The notes beneath the pieces were generated by a model. It was not told the DNA's origin. It did not search any database and saw only the letters and a list, made by a program, of their open reading frames with translations. Positions 35,156 through 44,119 of a stretch of DNA of 48,084 bases are shown one piece after another (position 1 is the stretch's first letter; each line of letters begins with the position of its first letter). Both the position numbers and the translations under genes were made by a program. Source of the stretch: Prevotella sp. GTDB taxonomy: Bacteria > Bacteroidota > Bacteroidia > Bacteroidales > Bacteroidaceae. The stretch is from NCBI GenBank assembly GCA_017483185.1, contig JAFULM010000028.1, forward strand, positions 1 through 48,084. Direction: 5' to 3'.

Positions 35156-35584
35156 AACACTTTGTCCGGATATTTCCGAATTTCATGGTGCGGATTTTGT
35201 TTGCAATAGACCTTTCTGATGCGTATATCGTTGATTGCCAGCGGATTGCTGCTGATGCCGAATGATGTGCCGCGATGTCTCGAACGGACCTTTCGGACGA
35301 GTGCGTAACGGATGCAGAAGACGAGACGTAAAGCGCTTGTCGTCAGCAGATTGCATGCCGATATGGATGCCTCTCTTGCCCGGTGGATAAATCTTGACAA
35401 AACGGCCGCTTTTTTTCAAGCAACAACAAAATCGTGTGTTTCCCGTCGCCTCCACATCACGCACGATTCTGCTGCCGTTGCCCTCCGTCATCCCCATATA
35501 TTATATAATGTATAGTCCGGCACTCGTCGCGCCGGTTTTGATGGTTAAAACAAACGATTACGTAACATTTAGTCGTGACACGGC

Positions 35585-35614
35585 TTGCGCGTATTGATAT
35601 TATTGTTATCTTTG
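35585..35614 (+). promoter_or_regulatory. nhaD: nhaD promoter
   Basis: CTTG (ending 35587), a 19-bp spacer and TATCTTTG (35607-35614) fit the Bacteroidota promoter pattern. The leader would be about 43 nt. Confidence 0.65.
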
Positions 35615-35661
35615 CATAGTGAAAAAACAAACCTAAAAACAAATAATTAAACCAAAACAAA

Positions 35662-37005
35662 ATGACAACATTAACTCTTGGAATTGTCATCGTTTTCGTC
35701 ATCGGCTATTTCTGTATAGCCATCGAAAGCCTGACAAAAATCAACAAGGCGGCTATCGCCCTGCTGATGTTCGTGTTCTGTTGGACACTCTTCATGGTGG
35801 ACCCCGGAAGCTATATTGCCGGAGCCGTCGGTGAACATGCTGCGCTGGCCGTGAGTGAAGTGATGGAGAAGCATCTCGGAAGCACAGCCACCACGCTGTT
35901 CTTCCTCATGGGAGCCATGACGATTGTCGAAGTAGTCGACCAGAACGGTGGTTTCAACTTTGTGCGTGACCTGCTCAAGACCCGGAGCAAGAAGGCTCTG
36001 CTGTGGCGCATCGCCGTCCTGACGTTCGTCCTGTCGGCCATTCTGGACAATCTGACGACGAGCATCGTCATGATCATGATTCTTCGCAAGCTCGTGTCCA
36101 GCCACAAGGACCGTCTCATATACGCCTCGCTTGTGGTCATCGCGGCCAACTCCGGAGGTGCTTTTTCGCCCATCGGCGACGTTACGACAATCATGCTCTG
36201 GAACAAGGGACTGATAACGGCGCTTGGCGTGATAAGCGAAATCTTCATCCCGTCGGTGGTCTCGATGGTCATCCCGGCCTACATACTGTCGCTTTCGCTG
36301 AAGGGCGATTTCGCGGCAACGGGCAATAATGTTGTCGCCGGCCAGGGCGCCGGAAGCCTCACTGCCTTCCAGCGCAAGGCGGTCTTCGTCCTCGGTGTGG
36401 GCGGTCTGATATTCGTGCCCATCTTCAAGTCCATCACCCATCTGCCCCCGTTCGTCGGAATACTGCTCGTGTTGGGTGTGCTCTGGACCGTGACCGAGAT
36501 ATTCTACCGTTCGCAGGGTGAGGAAGACAAGGGCGGCACCCAGAAGCGCATCACCAACATGCTCACCCGCATCGACATGGGAACAATCCTCTTCTTCCTC
36601 GGTATCCTCATGGCCGTGGCCTGTCTTGAGACAATCGGCGTGCTGACCATGCTGGGTGAGGGTCTCAATGTGGCCTTCGACGGCAACCACTATATGGTCA
36701 CCGGCATCATCGGTGTCCTCTCGAGCATCGTCGACAATGTGCCCTTGGTGGCCGGATGTATGGGTATGTATCCCGTCGCTCCGACCGGCGACATGGCCGT
36801 CGACGGCATCTTCTGGCAGCTGTTGGCCTATTGCGCAGGTGTGGGTGGTTCGATGCTCATCATCGGTTCGGCCGCAGGCGTGGTTGTCATGGGATTGGAG
36901 AAGATCACCTTCGGATGGTATATGAAGCGCATCACGTGGATAGCTTTTGTCGGCTACCTCGCCGGCATCGGTGTCTACTGGCTGGAGAAGACATTCATCT
37001 TCTGA
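35662..37005 (+). CDS. nhaD: NhaD-type Na+/H+ antiporter
   Basis: Inner-membrane sodium:proton antiporter of the ion-transporter superfamily, 447 aa with about 11-12 hydrophobic helices. Typical NhaD segments are FCIAIESLTKINKAAIALLMFVFCW near the N terminus, MGAMTIVEVVDQNGGFNFVRDLL, VLSAILDNLTTSIVMIMILRKL and ANSGGAFSPIGDVTTIMLWNKGLI, with the second-half repeat IIGVLSSIVDNVPLVAGCMGM and GSMLIIGSAAGVVVMGLEKITFGWYMKRI. The paired DNxTTS and DNVPL motifs are the expected transport-site repeats. It is monocistronic, with its own promoter and terminator. Confidence 0.95.
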   Translation: MTTLTLGIVIVFVIGYFCIAIESLTKINKAAIALLMFVFCWTLFMVDPGSYIAGAVGEHAALAVSEVMEKHLGSTATTLFFLMGAMTIVEVVDQNGGFNFVRDLLKTRSKKALLWRIAVLTFVLSAILDNLTTSIVMIMILRKLVSSHKDRLIYASLVVIAANSGGAFSPIGDVTTIMLWNKGLITALGVISEIFIPSVVSMVIPAYILSLSLKGDFAATGNNVVAGQGAGSLTAFQRKAVFVLGVGGLIFVPIFKSITHLPPFVGILLVLGVLWTVTEIFYRSQGEEDKGGTQKRITNMLTRIDMGTILFFLGILMAVACLETIGVLTMLGEGLNVAFDGNHYMVTGIIGVLSSIVDNVPLVAGCMGMYPVAPTGDMAVDGIFWQLLAYCAGVGGSMLIIGSAAGVVVMGLEKITFGWYMKRITWIAFVGYLAGIGVYWLEKTFIF

Positions 37006-37040
37006 TATTAAGGCGATATTTCTGATATTAAGGCGATAAA
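37001..37040 (+). repeat. 20-bp tandem duplication across the nhaD stop codon
   Basis: TCTGATATTAAGGCGATATT (37001-37020) is followed directly by a copy differing only in its last two bases (37021-37040). The nhaD TGA lies in the first copy. It looks like a recent slippage duplication. Confidence 0.8.
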
Positions 37041-37091
37041 CGAGACGTGCCGGAAACCATGTTTGAACATGATTTCCGGCACGTCTCGTTT
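37038..37091 (+). terminator. nhaD terminator
   Basis: AAACGAGACGTGCCGGAAA (37038-37056) pairs perfectly with 37073-37091 around a 16-nt loop, followed by TGTTT. It lies 33 bp after the nhaD stop. Confidence 0.8.
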
Positions 37092-37203
37092 GTTTACCAA
37101 TCCTCTATGGCATGAATTCTTACATTGCGAATGAATACGTTGGATATGTCACGACAACAGAATGGTCGCTTGTTGTCTTCCACCCGCTATTTGTCTTCTG
37201 GCG

Positions 37204-37376
37204 GATGCTGCAGAACTTCCACAATGTAGGGTCGCGACCCGTCGCGACCGCCACGTGGTCAATTGTTTCAACACGTTCGGTTGACTTATATATACGTCAG
37301 GTTTTGTGGAGGGTTATAGTGACAAGGAGGCGGTCGCGACGGGTCGCGACCCTACTTTGTGGAGTTATGCAACATC
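37204..37376. repeat. MITE-like inverted-repeat element, copy 1
   Basis: Perfect 27-bp arms (37226-37252 and 37329-37355), each containing two TCGCGAC-type palindromes (GTAGGGTCGCGACCCGTCGC at the outer end), enclose 76 bp. Weaker pairing continues outwards to 37204 and 37376 (GATGCTGCAGAACTTCC with GGAGTTATGCAACATC). A second copy with the same 27-bp arms is at 45686-45846. There is no transposase and no gene in the 400-bp gap between nhaD and the AraC gene. Confidence 0.8.
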
Positions 37377-37440
37377 TATATTCCGTAGAACCTACTCTTT
37401 CATTCCCCCTTGTGTGAGTCCATGATGAGGCCGTCTGTCG

Positions 37441-38310
37441 TCACTTCACCCTCATCTCGCTCGGCTTGCGGCCCGTCTTTATCTTGAATTTTGCGGAAAA
37501 ATAGTCGGGCGAATCGAAGTTGAGGCGATATGCAATCTCCTTGATGCTGAGGTTGGTCGTGCTCAGCAGCTCCTTGGCACGCTGGAGCTTGAGGTCCTGC
37601 TGATAGGTGGCGGGCGAGAGGCCGGTGTATTCCTTGAAGAGCTTGCGGAAGTTGGAGTAGCTCACGCCCAGTTCCTCTGCAATCTGCTGGATGGTCAGGC
37701 TGCTCTCCAATGCCTCATATATGCGCAGTCGGGCGCGGCGCACCATGTCCACATGGGCATGGTCTCTGTTGAGCTCGATGTTGCGCTCGAGCGAATACAT
37801 CGTGCCAATCAGATAGTTGACGATGCCGGCCAACAGTTGCTGTGCGTAAGCCTGTTCTTCGTCAGCAGTCTTCAAAGCCGTTTCGTAGAGTTGGACGATG
37901 ATGTTGGAGAAGCCGATGTGATAGATGGGTTTTTCTTTGGACAGAAAACCGTAGCGCACGCGGTCGTCGATGTTCTTGCCCTTGAAACCGATCCAATAGC
38001 TCTTCCAACCGGTATCCGGATTGGGGTGATAGGAGTGCCATTCGCCCGGAAAAAGCAAGAACATGTCGCCCTCGCGGATCTCCGCTTCCTCTATCGTGGC
38101 GCTATGGAACACTCCGCTGCCTTCGGGGATATAGAGCAGCTGAAACTCGTTGAGCTCGCGGCCTTCGTCTATATTGAAGTAATAGCCGTCGGCATGACCG
38201 CGGGTGGGATAGGGCTCGCCGGGAACAATCTCTTCATATCCGACCGTGCTCACGGTGAGTCCCCACAACCGATCTCGCTCGTTGGCCAAAACGTACTTGC
38301 TATTTTGCAT
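37441..38310 (-). CDS. AraC-family transcriptional regulator
   Basis: DNA-binding regulator of 289 aa. An N-terminal cupin-like ligand domain (about 20-130; ELNEFQLLYIPEGSGVFHSATIEEAEIREGDMFLLFPGEWHSYHPNPDTGW) is followed by two helix-turn-helix motifs in the last 100 residues: LTIQQIAEELGVSYSNFRKLFKEYTGLSPATYQQDLKLQRAKELL and LSIKEIAYRLNFDSPDYFSAKFKIKTGRKPSEMRVK. There is no receiver domain. It is 8 bp after the second histidine kinase and clearly co-transcribed. The cupin plus AraC layout and the nearby rha genes allow a RhaR-like role, as with the AraC regulator of B. thetaiotaomicron rhamnose genes. A target linked to the kinases is equally possible. Confidence 0.9.
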   Translation of the reverse strand: MQNSKYVLANERDRLWGLTVSTVGYEEIVPGEPYPTRGHADGYYFNIDEGRELNEFQLLYIPEGSGVFHSATIEEAEIREGDMFLLFPGEWHSYHPNPDTGWKSYWIGFKGKNIDDRVRYGFLSKEKPIYHIGFSNIIVQLYETALKTADEEQAYAQQLLAGIVNYLIGTMYSLERNIELNRDHAHVDMVRRARLRIYEALESSLTIQQIAEELGVSYSNFRKLFKEYTGLSPATYQQDLKLQRAKELLSTTNLSIKEIAYRLNFDSPDYFSAKFKIKTGRKPSEMRVK

Positions 38311-38318
38311 ATTCTTCT

Positions 38319-41147
38319 TTATATTTTATCTTCATTTGTTTGGTTTGTCTCGTCCGCTTCCTCCGCGCTCTCGATGTCACAGGGCACCCATATCCAGAAG
38401 TGGGAACCTTTGCCCGGTTCGGAATCGACGCCGATGCGGCCTCCGTAACTGTCGGCAATGGCCTTGCAAATGCTCAATCCCAATCCCGTGCCTTGGACGA
38501 AGTCATTGAGTTTGACGAAACGGCGGAAGACGTCATCACATTTTTCCTTTGGTATGCCGCTGCCGGTGTCCTCGCAATAGATGCGGATGCCGCCGTTCTC
38601 GACGCAGTAGCCTACGCGGATGTGACCCTGATGGGTGTGCTTTATGGCGTTGGTCATGAAGTTGACGATGACCTGCTGGATGCGGTCGATGTCCAATTGT
38701 GTGCGCAGAGAGCGGTAGGGATTTTCCTTTATCAATTGCAGTCCGTTCTCGGAAACCTGCTGGACGAACGTTGCGCAGATGTCGTCGAATGATGCCGCGA
38801 AGTCGATGGCGTGCGGCTCGATGGTCAGCCCGTCGGTGTCCATCGACGAGATGATGAGTACGTCGTTGATGATATGCAGCAGCATGTTGCAGTTGTTGCG
38901 TATGATGCGGAGGAACTCCTTGCGGTCCTCCGGCGACTCGATGGTCTGTATCAGGTCGCAGAAGCCCACGATGGAGTTCAACGGCGTGCGTATCTCGTGG
39001 CTCATGTTGGCGAGGAACAGGCTCTTCTGACGCTCGGACTCGTTTGCCCGCTGCGTCTCCTGCCGCAGTTTCTCCTGCGTTTCGATGAGCTTGGTGATGT
39101 CCCTGATCAGTCCGACGGAGCCTGTGACGTTGCCGTCGCTGTCGTAACTTGGCATGCTGTTCACGGAATACCAGTGGTTTGTGTCGTCTTTATCAAACAT
39201 GTTGCGTAGCGCCAGCATGACCGTTTTGGACTCCGGGTTGTCTTGGGACACGTCGAATATGTCGCGTATCCTGGCCTTGTCCTCGTCGTTTGTGGTACAT
39301 TCGGCAATCCAGTCCATGCTGACGGTGACTCCCTGGTTGTGCAATCCCTTGTGGAAGGAGACCGTCTTGTCCGCAAACGACGAACGCCAGACTCTGGTCT
39401 TGCTCTCTTCCAACAGATACATCAGCTCCTCCTCGGCTCGTGTGGCTGCTTGTCTGATGGCGTGGAGAGTGTCGCCGTTCTTTTTGCGGAGCAGGTAGAG
39501 GTCGCGCTCTTCGTTGATGGGACGGATGGTGATGAGTATGTATATCAGTTCGCCATCGTCGTTGTGGATGGGCCGCAGGCATATCTCTATATATTCGGAG
39601 ACGTTGCGTTCGGGGACGTCTATCTTGCTGCAGAAGTGCACATCCGTTATCTCAGACGAACCGATGGCGTCTTTTATTGATGGAAAGTCTAACCAACACT
39701 TCTTGTAGTAGAACTCATCTTTGGGTGTGTTGAAGCGTAACAGCTTTCTCATATTTCTGTTGGCGTCGATGAGGAAGCCGTTGCTGTCGTGCAGGGAGAG
39801 TCCCGAGATGGTCATTTCGAAGATGCTGCTGTATGTCATGGCGGTCTTGTCGGCCTTCTGTTCCTTTGACAAGTCGTTGTCGATGTCCGTCAACGTGCTG
39901 ATGATATTTGTCGTTTTGCCGTTGTGCCGGGTCTCTCGTATCGAACTGCTATGTATAACCCGCCAGCAGGGACGGTCTTCTGTCCCGACATTAAAGCGGT
40001 AGGTGTATTCCATCGGTTTGTCGTCGTGGTAGGCGAAGAACTCATTGTAGAACTCCGCGACGCTTCTGTTGTCGTCAGGATGGACCAGTCTGTTGTATTG
40101 TTCGATTGTCATGCCTGCCTCGGGGACGTGATTACCGTAGATATTGCTGATGCGTCCGGTCTTCAGGTTGGTGCATGTCACGTTTTGGCGGCTCACTTTC
40201 AAGGCCGCCTGCATGATGTTGTTCTTCTCTATTGTGAGCTGTGTGCTTTTCTTAATTCGTTTGTTTATGATGTGATTGACTGTCACAATGACAATCGCCA
40301 GAATGATTGCGGCGATGATGATGATAAGCACCACGGGTGATGCGTCGTTGTCGTCGATTTCCGGGTTAAACCATTTTGTCTTCAACTTGCTGACCGTTCC
40401 TTGTTGTTCGAGCCGTGCAAACTGTTCGTCCAGCATCTCTATCAGGTGGCTGTCGTGGCTCACAAATCTCATTTCGCCGGCCGGAATGTCGATTTCTCCC
40501 ACCTCTATGTCGGTGATATTGAGTTCTTTCAGCATCCTCTCGAGCGGCTTTTCGCCCCACACAAAGTATTCGTGTTCGTTGTCGTTGAGTTTTTGCAGCG
40601 TTGCACGCGGCGAGCGGAAGATGATCTGCCGTACGTTTATGTCTTTGCGGGCGAGTATCATTTTCGTCGCATAGTCGTACTTCTTGAGCACAAGAGTGTC
40701 GCCCGGTGTCATCTTGTTGAGGTCTGTCAGTGGCTTTGCTCCGCGCTTATAGGCAATCTTCACCTTGTATGGTGCGGTCGTTTTGCGGCTGTAGAACCTG
40801 TTCTTGTCCGGCTTGTTGCGGCTGTTGACGGGCTCAATCATGAGGTCGGCCTCGCCTGTGTTGAACATGTTTTCGGCGTTGTCTAATTTCTGGAAGATGA
40901 AGACGTGGGGTATGTCGAGTTTGTCGAGTATGGTCTTGAGCAGGCTGATGTTATATCCTTCCGGCTCTCCGCGGTCGTTGGCATATTCGTATGGCGCGTA
41001 GTTCCAGTCGGAAATGATGCGCAAGGGTTTCTCTTCTGTGTAGCGTGTGCTGCTCCTGTCTGCCATTGCGGTTGTTATGCAGAACGCTGTCAGGGCTACG
41101 ATGAGAGAGACTCGGGCCGTGATATATCTTGAAAAGCGTGTTTCCAT
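38319..41147 (-). CDS. membrane histidine kinase with periplasmic solute-binding sensor domain (intact)
   Basis: Sensor kinase of 942 aa. In order: signal sequence (about 8-29, VSLIVALTAFCITTAMADR); family 3 solute-binding-like domain (about 40-265; PLRIISDWNYAPYEYANDRGEPEGYNISLLKTILDKLDIPHVF); one membrane helix (about 273-297, VVLIIIIAAIILAIVIVTVNHII). Three PAS-like domains follow (about 310-690, the last with NHWYSVNSMPSYDSDGNVTGSVGLIRDIT). HisKA has phosphoacceptor H717 in MSHEIRTPLNSIVGF, and the ATPase domain has N-box VIVNFMTNAIKHTH, G1 CEDTGSGIPKE and G2 GTGLGLSICKAIADSYGG. All catalytic motifs are present. No receiver domain follows. It lies 12 bp after its paralogue and 8 bp before the AraC gene. 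Confidence 0.92.
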   Translation of the reverse strand: METRFSRYITARVSLIVALTAFCITTAMADRSSTRYTEEKPLRIISDWNYAPYEYANDRGEPEGYNISLLKTILDKLDIPHVFIFQKLDNAENMFNTGEADLMIEPVNSRNKPDKNRFYSRKTTAPYKVKIAYKRGAKPLTDLNKMTPGDTLVLKKYDYATKMILARKDINVRQIIFRSPRATLQKLNDNEHEYFVWGEKPLERMLKELNITDIEVGEIDIPAGEMRFVSHDSHLIEMLDEQFARLEQQGTVSKLKTKWFNPEIDDNDASPVVLIIIIAAIILAIVIVTVNHIINKRIKKSTQLTIEKNNIMQAALKVSRQNVTCTNLKTGRISNIYGNHVPEAGMTIEQYNRLVHPDDNRSVAEFYNEFFAYHDDKPMEYTYRFNVGTEDRPCWRVIHSSSIRETRHNGKTTNIISTLTDIDNDLSKEQKADKTAMTYSSIFEMTISGLSLHDSNGFLIDANRNMRKLLRFNTPKDEFYYKKCWLDFPSIKDAIGSSEITDVHFCSKIDVPERNVSEYIEICLRPIHNDDGELIYILITIRPINEERDLYLLRKKNGDTLHAIRQAATRAEEELMYLLEESKTRVWRSSFADKTVSFHKGLHNQGVTVSMDWIAECTTNDEDKARIRDIFDVSQDNPESKTVMLALRNMFDKDDTNHWYSVNSMPSYDSDGNVTGSVGLIRDITKLIETQEKLRQETQRANESERQKSLFLANMSHEIRTPLNSIVGFCDLIQTIESPEDRKEFLRIIRNNCNMLLHIINDVLIISSMDTDGLTIEPHAIDFAASFDDICATFVQQVSENGLQLIKENPYRSLRTQLDIDRIQQVIVNFMTNAIKHTHQGHIRVGYCVENGGIRIYCEDTGSGIPKEKCDDVFRRFVKLNDFVQGTGLGLSICKAIADSYGGRIGVDSEPGKGSHFWIWVPCDIESAEEADETNQTNEDKI

Positions 41148-41159
41148 TGTGACTGTTAT

Positions 41160-43949
41160 CTAAGTAAGGATATTCTTTTTCTTTATTGTGATAGCCTTGC
41201 ATGGAATTGTTATCCACACCGTGGTGCCGTGGCCGAGTTCCGACTCCAAGTCCAGGTGTCCTCCCATTTTCTCCACGAGTCTCTTGCAGATGAGCAATTT
41301 CAGTCGTATGCAGCAGTGGTCGACGTCCTCGAATGTTTCCGCTTGCTGGAACATGGTGTCGAGTACGTCTTTGCTGATGCCTACGCCGCTGTCCTCTACG
41401 CTGACGGTCAGTTCGCCGTGGTGGTATTCATATTTGGCGCTGATGCTTCCGCTGTGTGTGAAGTGTGCCGCGTTGGCCGTGACAATCTCAATCACCTGAC
41501 CCAGATGATTGGCGTCGATGTCTACGACGAGGTGCTCATAATGGTTTTCGATGATCGTGTTGACGCCTTCTTTCAGTTCGTGTGTCCATCCGCTCAGGCA
41601 GTGGGAGTCGAATATTTCGGCAAAGTCGATGTTCTCATGGGTCATCTCGATCATGTTGGAATCGATGCGTGAGATCTGCAGAATGTCGTTGATGATGTTC
41701 AGCAGGAGTGCCGAGTTCTTCTTTATCTCGTCCATGAAGATTGGTTCGTCCTCCGGCGCGTGGTCGGTTTCGAAGAGCTCTGCAAATCCCATCACGGCGT
41801 TCAGCGGTGTTCTTATCTCGTAACTCATGTTCTTGACGAATGAGTTTTTGACGGTTTCGGCGTTGCGTGCTTTCAGCATTTCGAGTTTGAGTTGGCGCTC
41901 GGTCTCCTCTATTTCGCTGATGTTGCGGCACAATCCGTAGTAGTGGTCTATCTTGCCGTCGGTGTCAAAGATGGGTATTCCTGTCAGGTGGAGGTGTTGC
42001 TTGCGCTGTTTTTCGTCTGTGAAGATGGTGCTGAGCTTTATGTCAAATTTCCCCGCGCGATATCTGTCCATGCTGTTCATCAGTCTCATCGCATCCTTGC
42101 TGCAACTCTCGTCCAACATGCGGAGACATCTGATTTGCGACAGCCGGATGGTCGGCATGTGCGGGTCGTGTGTTATCTCCAGCATCTTTGTTGCCGGATA
42201 ATATCGTGTCAGCCATGAGTGGCTCACCTCGAGGTCGTAGTTGATGTTGCGCACATACTCTTTCTGTCTTTCGATGCCTTCTTTGATGAGTTGTTCGTTG
42301 CGTCTTTCTCTGTTGCTGTTTTCGGCCATTTCGGTCATGTCGCGGCCTGTTACGAAAAAGCGTATGAGCTTGTCTTTGTAGTATATGGGTTGTATGACGT
42401 ATTCATAGTATTTTATGTTCTCATGTGTTATCGTGCCCAGGCCGACTCCCGGCTTTACCAAGGCTGTGGCATGGACGGTTTCCGGATGCGTCATGTCCAT
42501 TCCAAGGCTGTTGACGAGCAGGTCCTTGATGTTTATCTGCTTCATCGTTGTCCTGTCGGTCTTTAGTGTCCGCATCGCATTTTGGTTCAAGTCGATCAGG
42601 TCTCCCTTGCTGTCGAACAGTCCCATGTCGATGTTTACGGCGTAGAATACGGTCTGAAATTTCAGTTGTGTGTTTCTCTGTTCGATATACTTCTGTCTTT
42701 CTTCCGTCACGTTGTGCTGTGTGACGAGTAGCATCGACACCTTGCCGTGTTTGCGCCGATGGACGGATATGATCATGTCGAAGTAGTGTTCGTTGTCCGG
42801 AGTGGACGGTTTGTGACACCGTGCCTGTATGGTCTTGGTCTGTGTGGGGTTGTCCTGCACGTATCGGAGGGCGTTGCAGATGGTGATGAAGTCGTCGTGG
42901 TTGAAGAATACGGAGAAGTTGAGTTTGGTGTATTCGTCCAATACTTCCCCTTCCGAGGTGTATGTGATAAACTTTTCGCGCTCCACGTCGTATGCCCACA
43001 TCATTATTTTGCAGGAGAGGACGTATAGCGAGAGCCGTTTGGTCAGATTGTCGTTGATGCGGTTGACGCTGTTTTCCCTAAAGCGGTAGACGGCATTGTA
43101 GATGATGAGCATCAGTATGATGAAGCTGAGTCCTCCCGCGATGTACCAGGTGAATTCCGGAATACCGCTTTGCTTTACCTGTGGGTAGAACCATTTGCGT
43201 CGAATGGGTGTCAGTTCGTCGTTGACCGCCATGATTTCGTAGACACTGTCGATCATCTCCAGCAGACGTTTGTCCCGTGACATGAACCTGTATTCGCCGT
43301 TGGGGATATAGACCGGTGTTATCTCGAAATTGTCAAGATCGTATTTCCGTATGGTGTATTCCAGCGACAGTGTGTTCCAGAGTATCTCTCCGCTGTCTTT
43401 TGCAGCTACTCTGAGTATGGCGTCATTGATGTCGTCGCTCGGGATTGCGTGCTTCTCAAGTCCGCTTGTGACCATGTATCGGTGGCTGACGCTGTTCCGC
43501 TGCATGACAAATTTGTGGCCGTTGAGGTCTTTCGCTGTCTTTATCTGCGGGTGGCTGTGTTTCGGGTGGGCGATGCCGTGGGTGAAGAGTCCGACGACAG
43601 ATGTTCCGTAGTCGGCAAACTGCGAATGATAGTCCGTCAGCATGCCCAGCATGAGGTTCGAGCGTCCTTCTTTCAAGTCGTTGTAGGCGTCGGCGGTGGG
43701 CTTGAGCCGTATGATGTATGGTATGTCGAGTCTTTTCAGGATGATCTTTATCAGGTCGACGTTAAATCCGTTTGGCTCTCCGTCCTTGTTGAGAAAAGTA
43801 TATGGCGGGAGGTCCCAGATGTCTTCGTATATGAGCGGCTGGTTTATCGTGTATTTGTTGTCATCGCTGTCGTGCGTGTCTTGTGCCTGTGTGCCTACAA
43901 GCGGGAGTATGGTCATGATGACCGCGATGAAATATGACTTTATGTGCAT
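41160..43949 (-). CDS. histidine-kinase-like sensor with Tyr in place of the phosphoacceptor His
   Basis: Paralogue of the next gene, 929 aa from the ATG at 43949. Upstream in-frame codons lie beyond the promoter box. Signal peptide about 1-23 (SYFIAVIMTILPLVGTQAQ); solute-binding-like domain (about 35-270; IYEDIWDLPPYTFLNKDGEPNGFNVDLIKIILKRLDIPYII); membrane helix (about 285-310); PAS-like domains; a HisKA-like segment reading MSYEIRTPLNAVMGFAEL, where Y710 replaces His (codon TAC, 41820-41822). The ATPase domain keeps N (VTANAAHFTH) and G1 (EDSGVGIS), but the G2 motif GxGLGL is replaced by CIRLKL. The frame is intact over its full length, so it is a maintained protein rather than a pseudogene, probably unable to autophosphorylate. 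It is the first gene of the kinase-kinase-AraC operon. Confidence 0.9.
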   Translation of the reverse strand: MHIKSYFIAVIMTILPLVGTQAQDTHDSDDNKYTINQPLIYEDIWDLPPYTFLNKDGEPNGFNVDLIKIILKRLDIPYIIRLKPTADAYNDLKEGRSNLMLGMLTDYHSQFADYGTSVVGLFTHGIAHPKHSHPQIKTAKDLNGHKFVMQRNSVSHRYMVTSGLEKHAIPSDDINDAILRVAAKDSGEILWNTLSLEYTIRKYDLDNFEITPVYIPNGEYRFMSRDKRLLEMIDSVYEIMAVNDELTPIRRKWFYPQVKQSGIPEFTWYIAGGLSFIILMLIIYNAVYRFRENSVNRINDNLTKRLSLYVLSCKIMMWAYDVEREKFITYTSEGEVLDEYTKLNFSVFFNHDDFITICNALRYVQDNPTQTKTIQARCHKPSTPDNEHYFDMIISVHRRKHGKVSMLLVTQHNVTEERQKYIEQRNTQLKFQTVFYAVNIDMGLFDSKGDLIDLNQNAMRTLKTDRTTMKQINIKDLLVNSLGMDMTHPETVHATALVKPGVGLGTITHENIKYYEYVIQPIYYKDKLIRFFVTGRDMTEMAENSNRERRNEQLIKEGIERQKEYVRNINYDLEVSHSWLTRYYPATKMLEITHDPHMPTIRLSQIRCLRMLDESCSKDAMRLMNSMDRYRAGKFDIKLSTIFTDEKQRKQHLHLTGIPIFDTDGKIDHYYGLCRNISEIEETERQLKLEMLKARNAETVKNSFVKNMSYEIRTPLNAVMGFAELFETDHAPEDEPIFMDEIKKNSALLLNIINDILQISRIDSNMIEMTHENIDFAEIFDSHCLSGWTHELKEGVNTIIENHYEHLVVDIDANHLGQVIEIVTANAAHFTHSGSISAKYEYHHGELTVSVEDSGVGISKDVLDTMFQQAETFEDVDHCCIRLKLLICKRLVEKMGGHLDLESELGHGTTVWITIPCKAITIKKKNILT

Positions 43950-43978
43950 TAGTAGTAATTCAGCAAATTTATGTTTTG

Positions 43979-43986
43979 CAAAGATA
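43979..43986 (-). promoter_or_regulatory. promoter -7 box of the kinase/AraC operon
   Basis: CAAAGATA (minus strand TATCTTTG) lies 30 bp before the ATG at 43949. It rules out the longer reading frame that would begin at 44045. This box is the only promoter I see for the three genes. Confidence 0.65.
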
Positions 43987-44040
43987 ATGTAAATCAGCTG
44001 AAATACCAAATAAAAAGCCGCTTTATTTGTCACGTTTTTG

Positions 44041-44084
44041 TTCATTCCGGACGCGGCCGTGTTTTCGCTTGCGTCCGGAATGAA
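44041..44084 (-). terminator. cysK terminator
   Basis: TTCATTCCGGACGC (44041-44054) pairs perfectly with 44071-44084; the minus strand continues AACAAAAAC. It lies 35 bp after the cysK stop codon and insulates the kinase operon promoter. Confidence 0.7.
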
Positions 44085-44119
44085 TGTCGGTTGATGGTTT
44101 GTCTAATCCGTCCTGTGTT

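Noticed and set aside
37204-37376. Insertion sequence
   Set aside because: Terminal inverted repeats are clear, but there is no transposase frame and the interior is only 76 bp.
43950-44045. Upstream start for the first sensor kinase
   Set aside because: The -7 box at 43979-43986 lies inside this extension, and the ATG at 43949 begins a good signal peptide.
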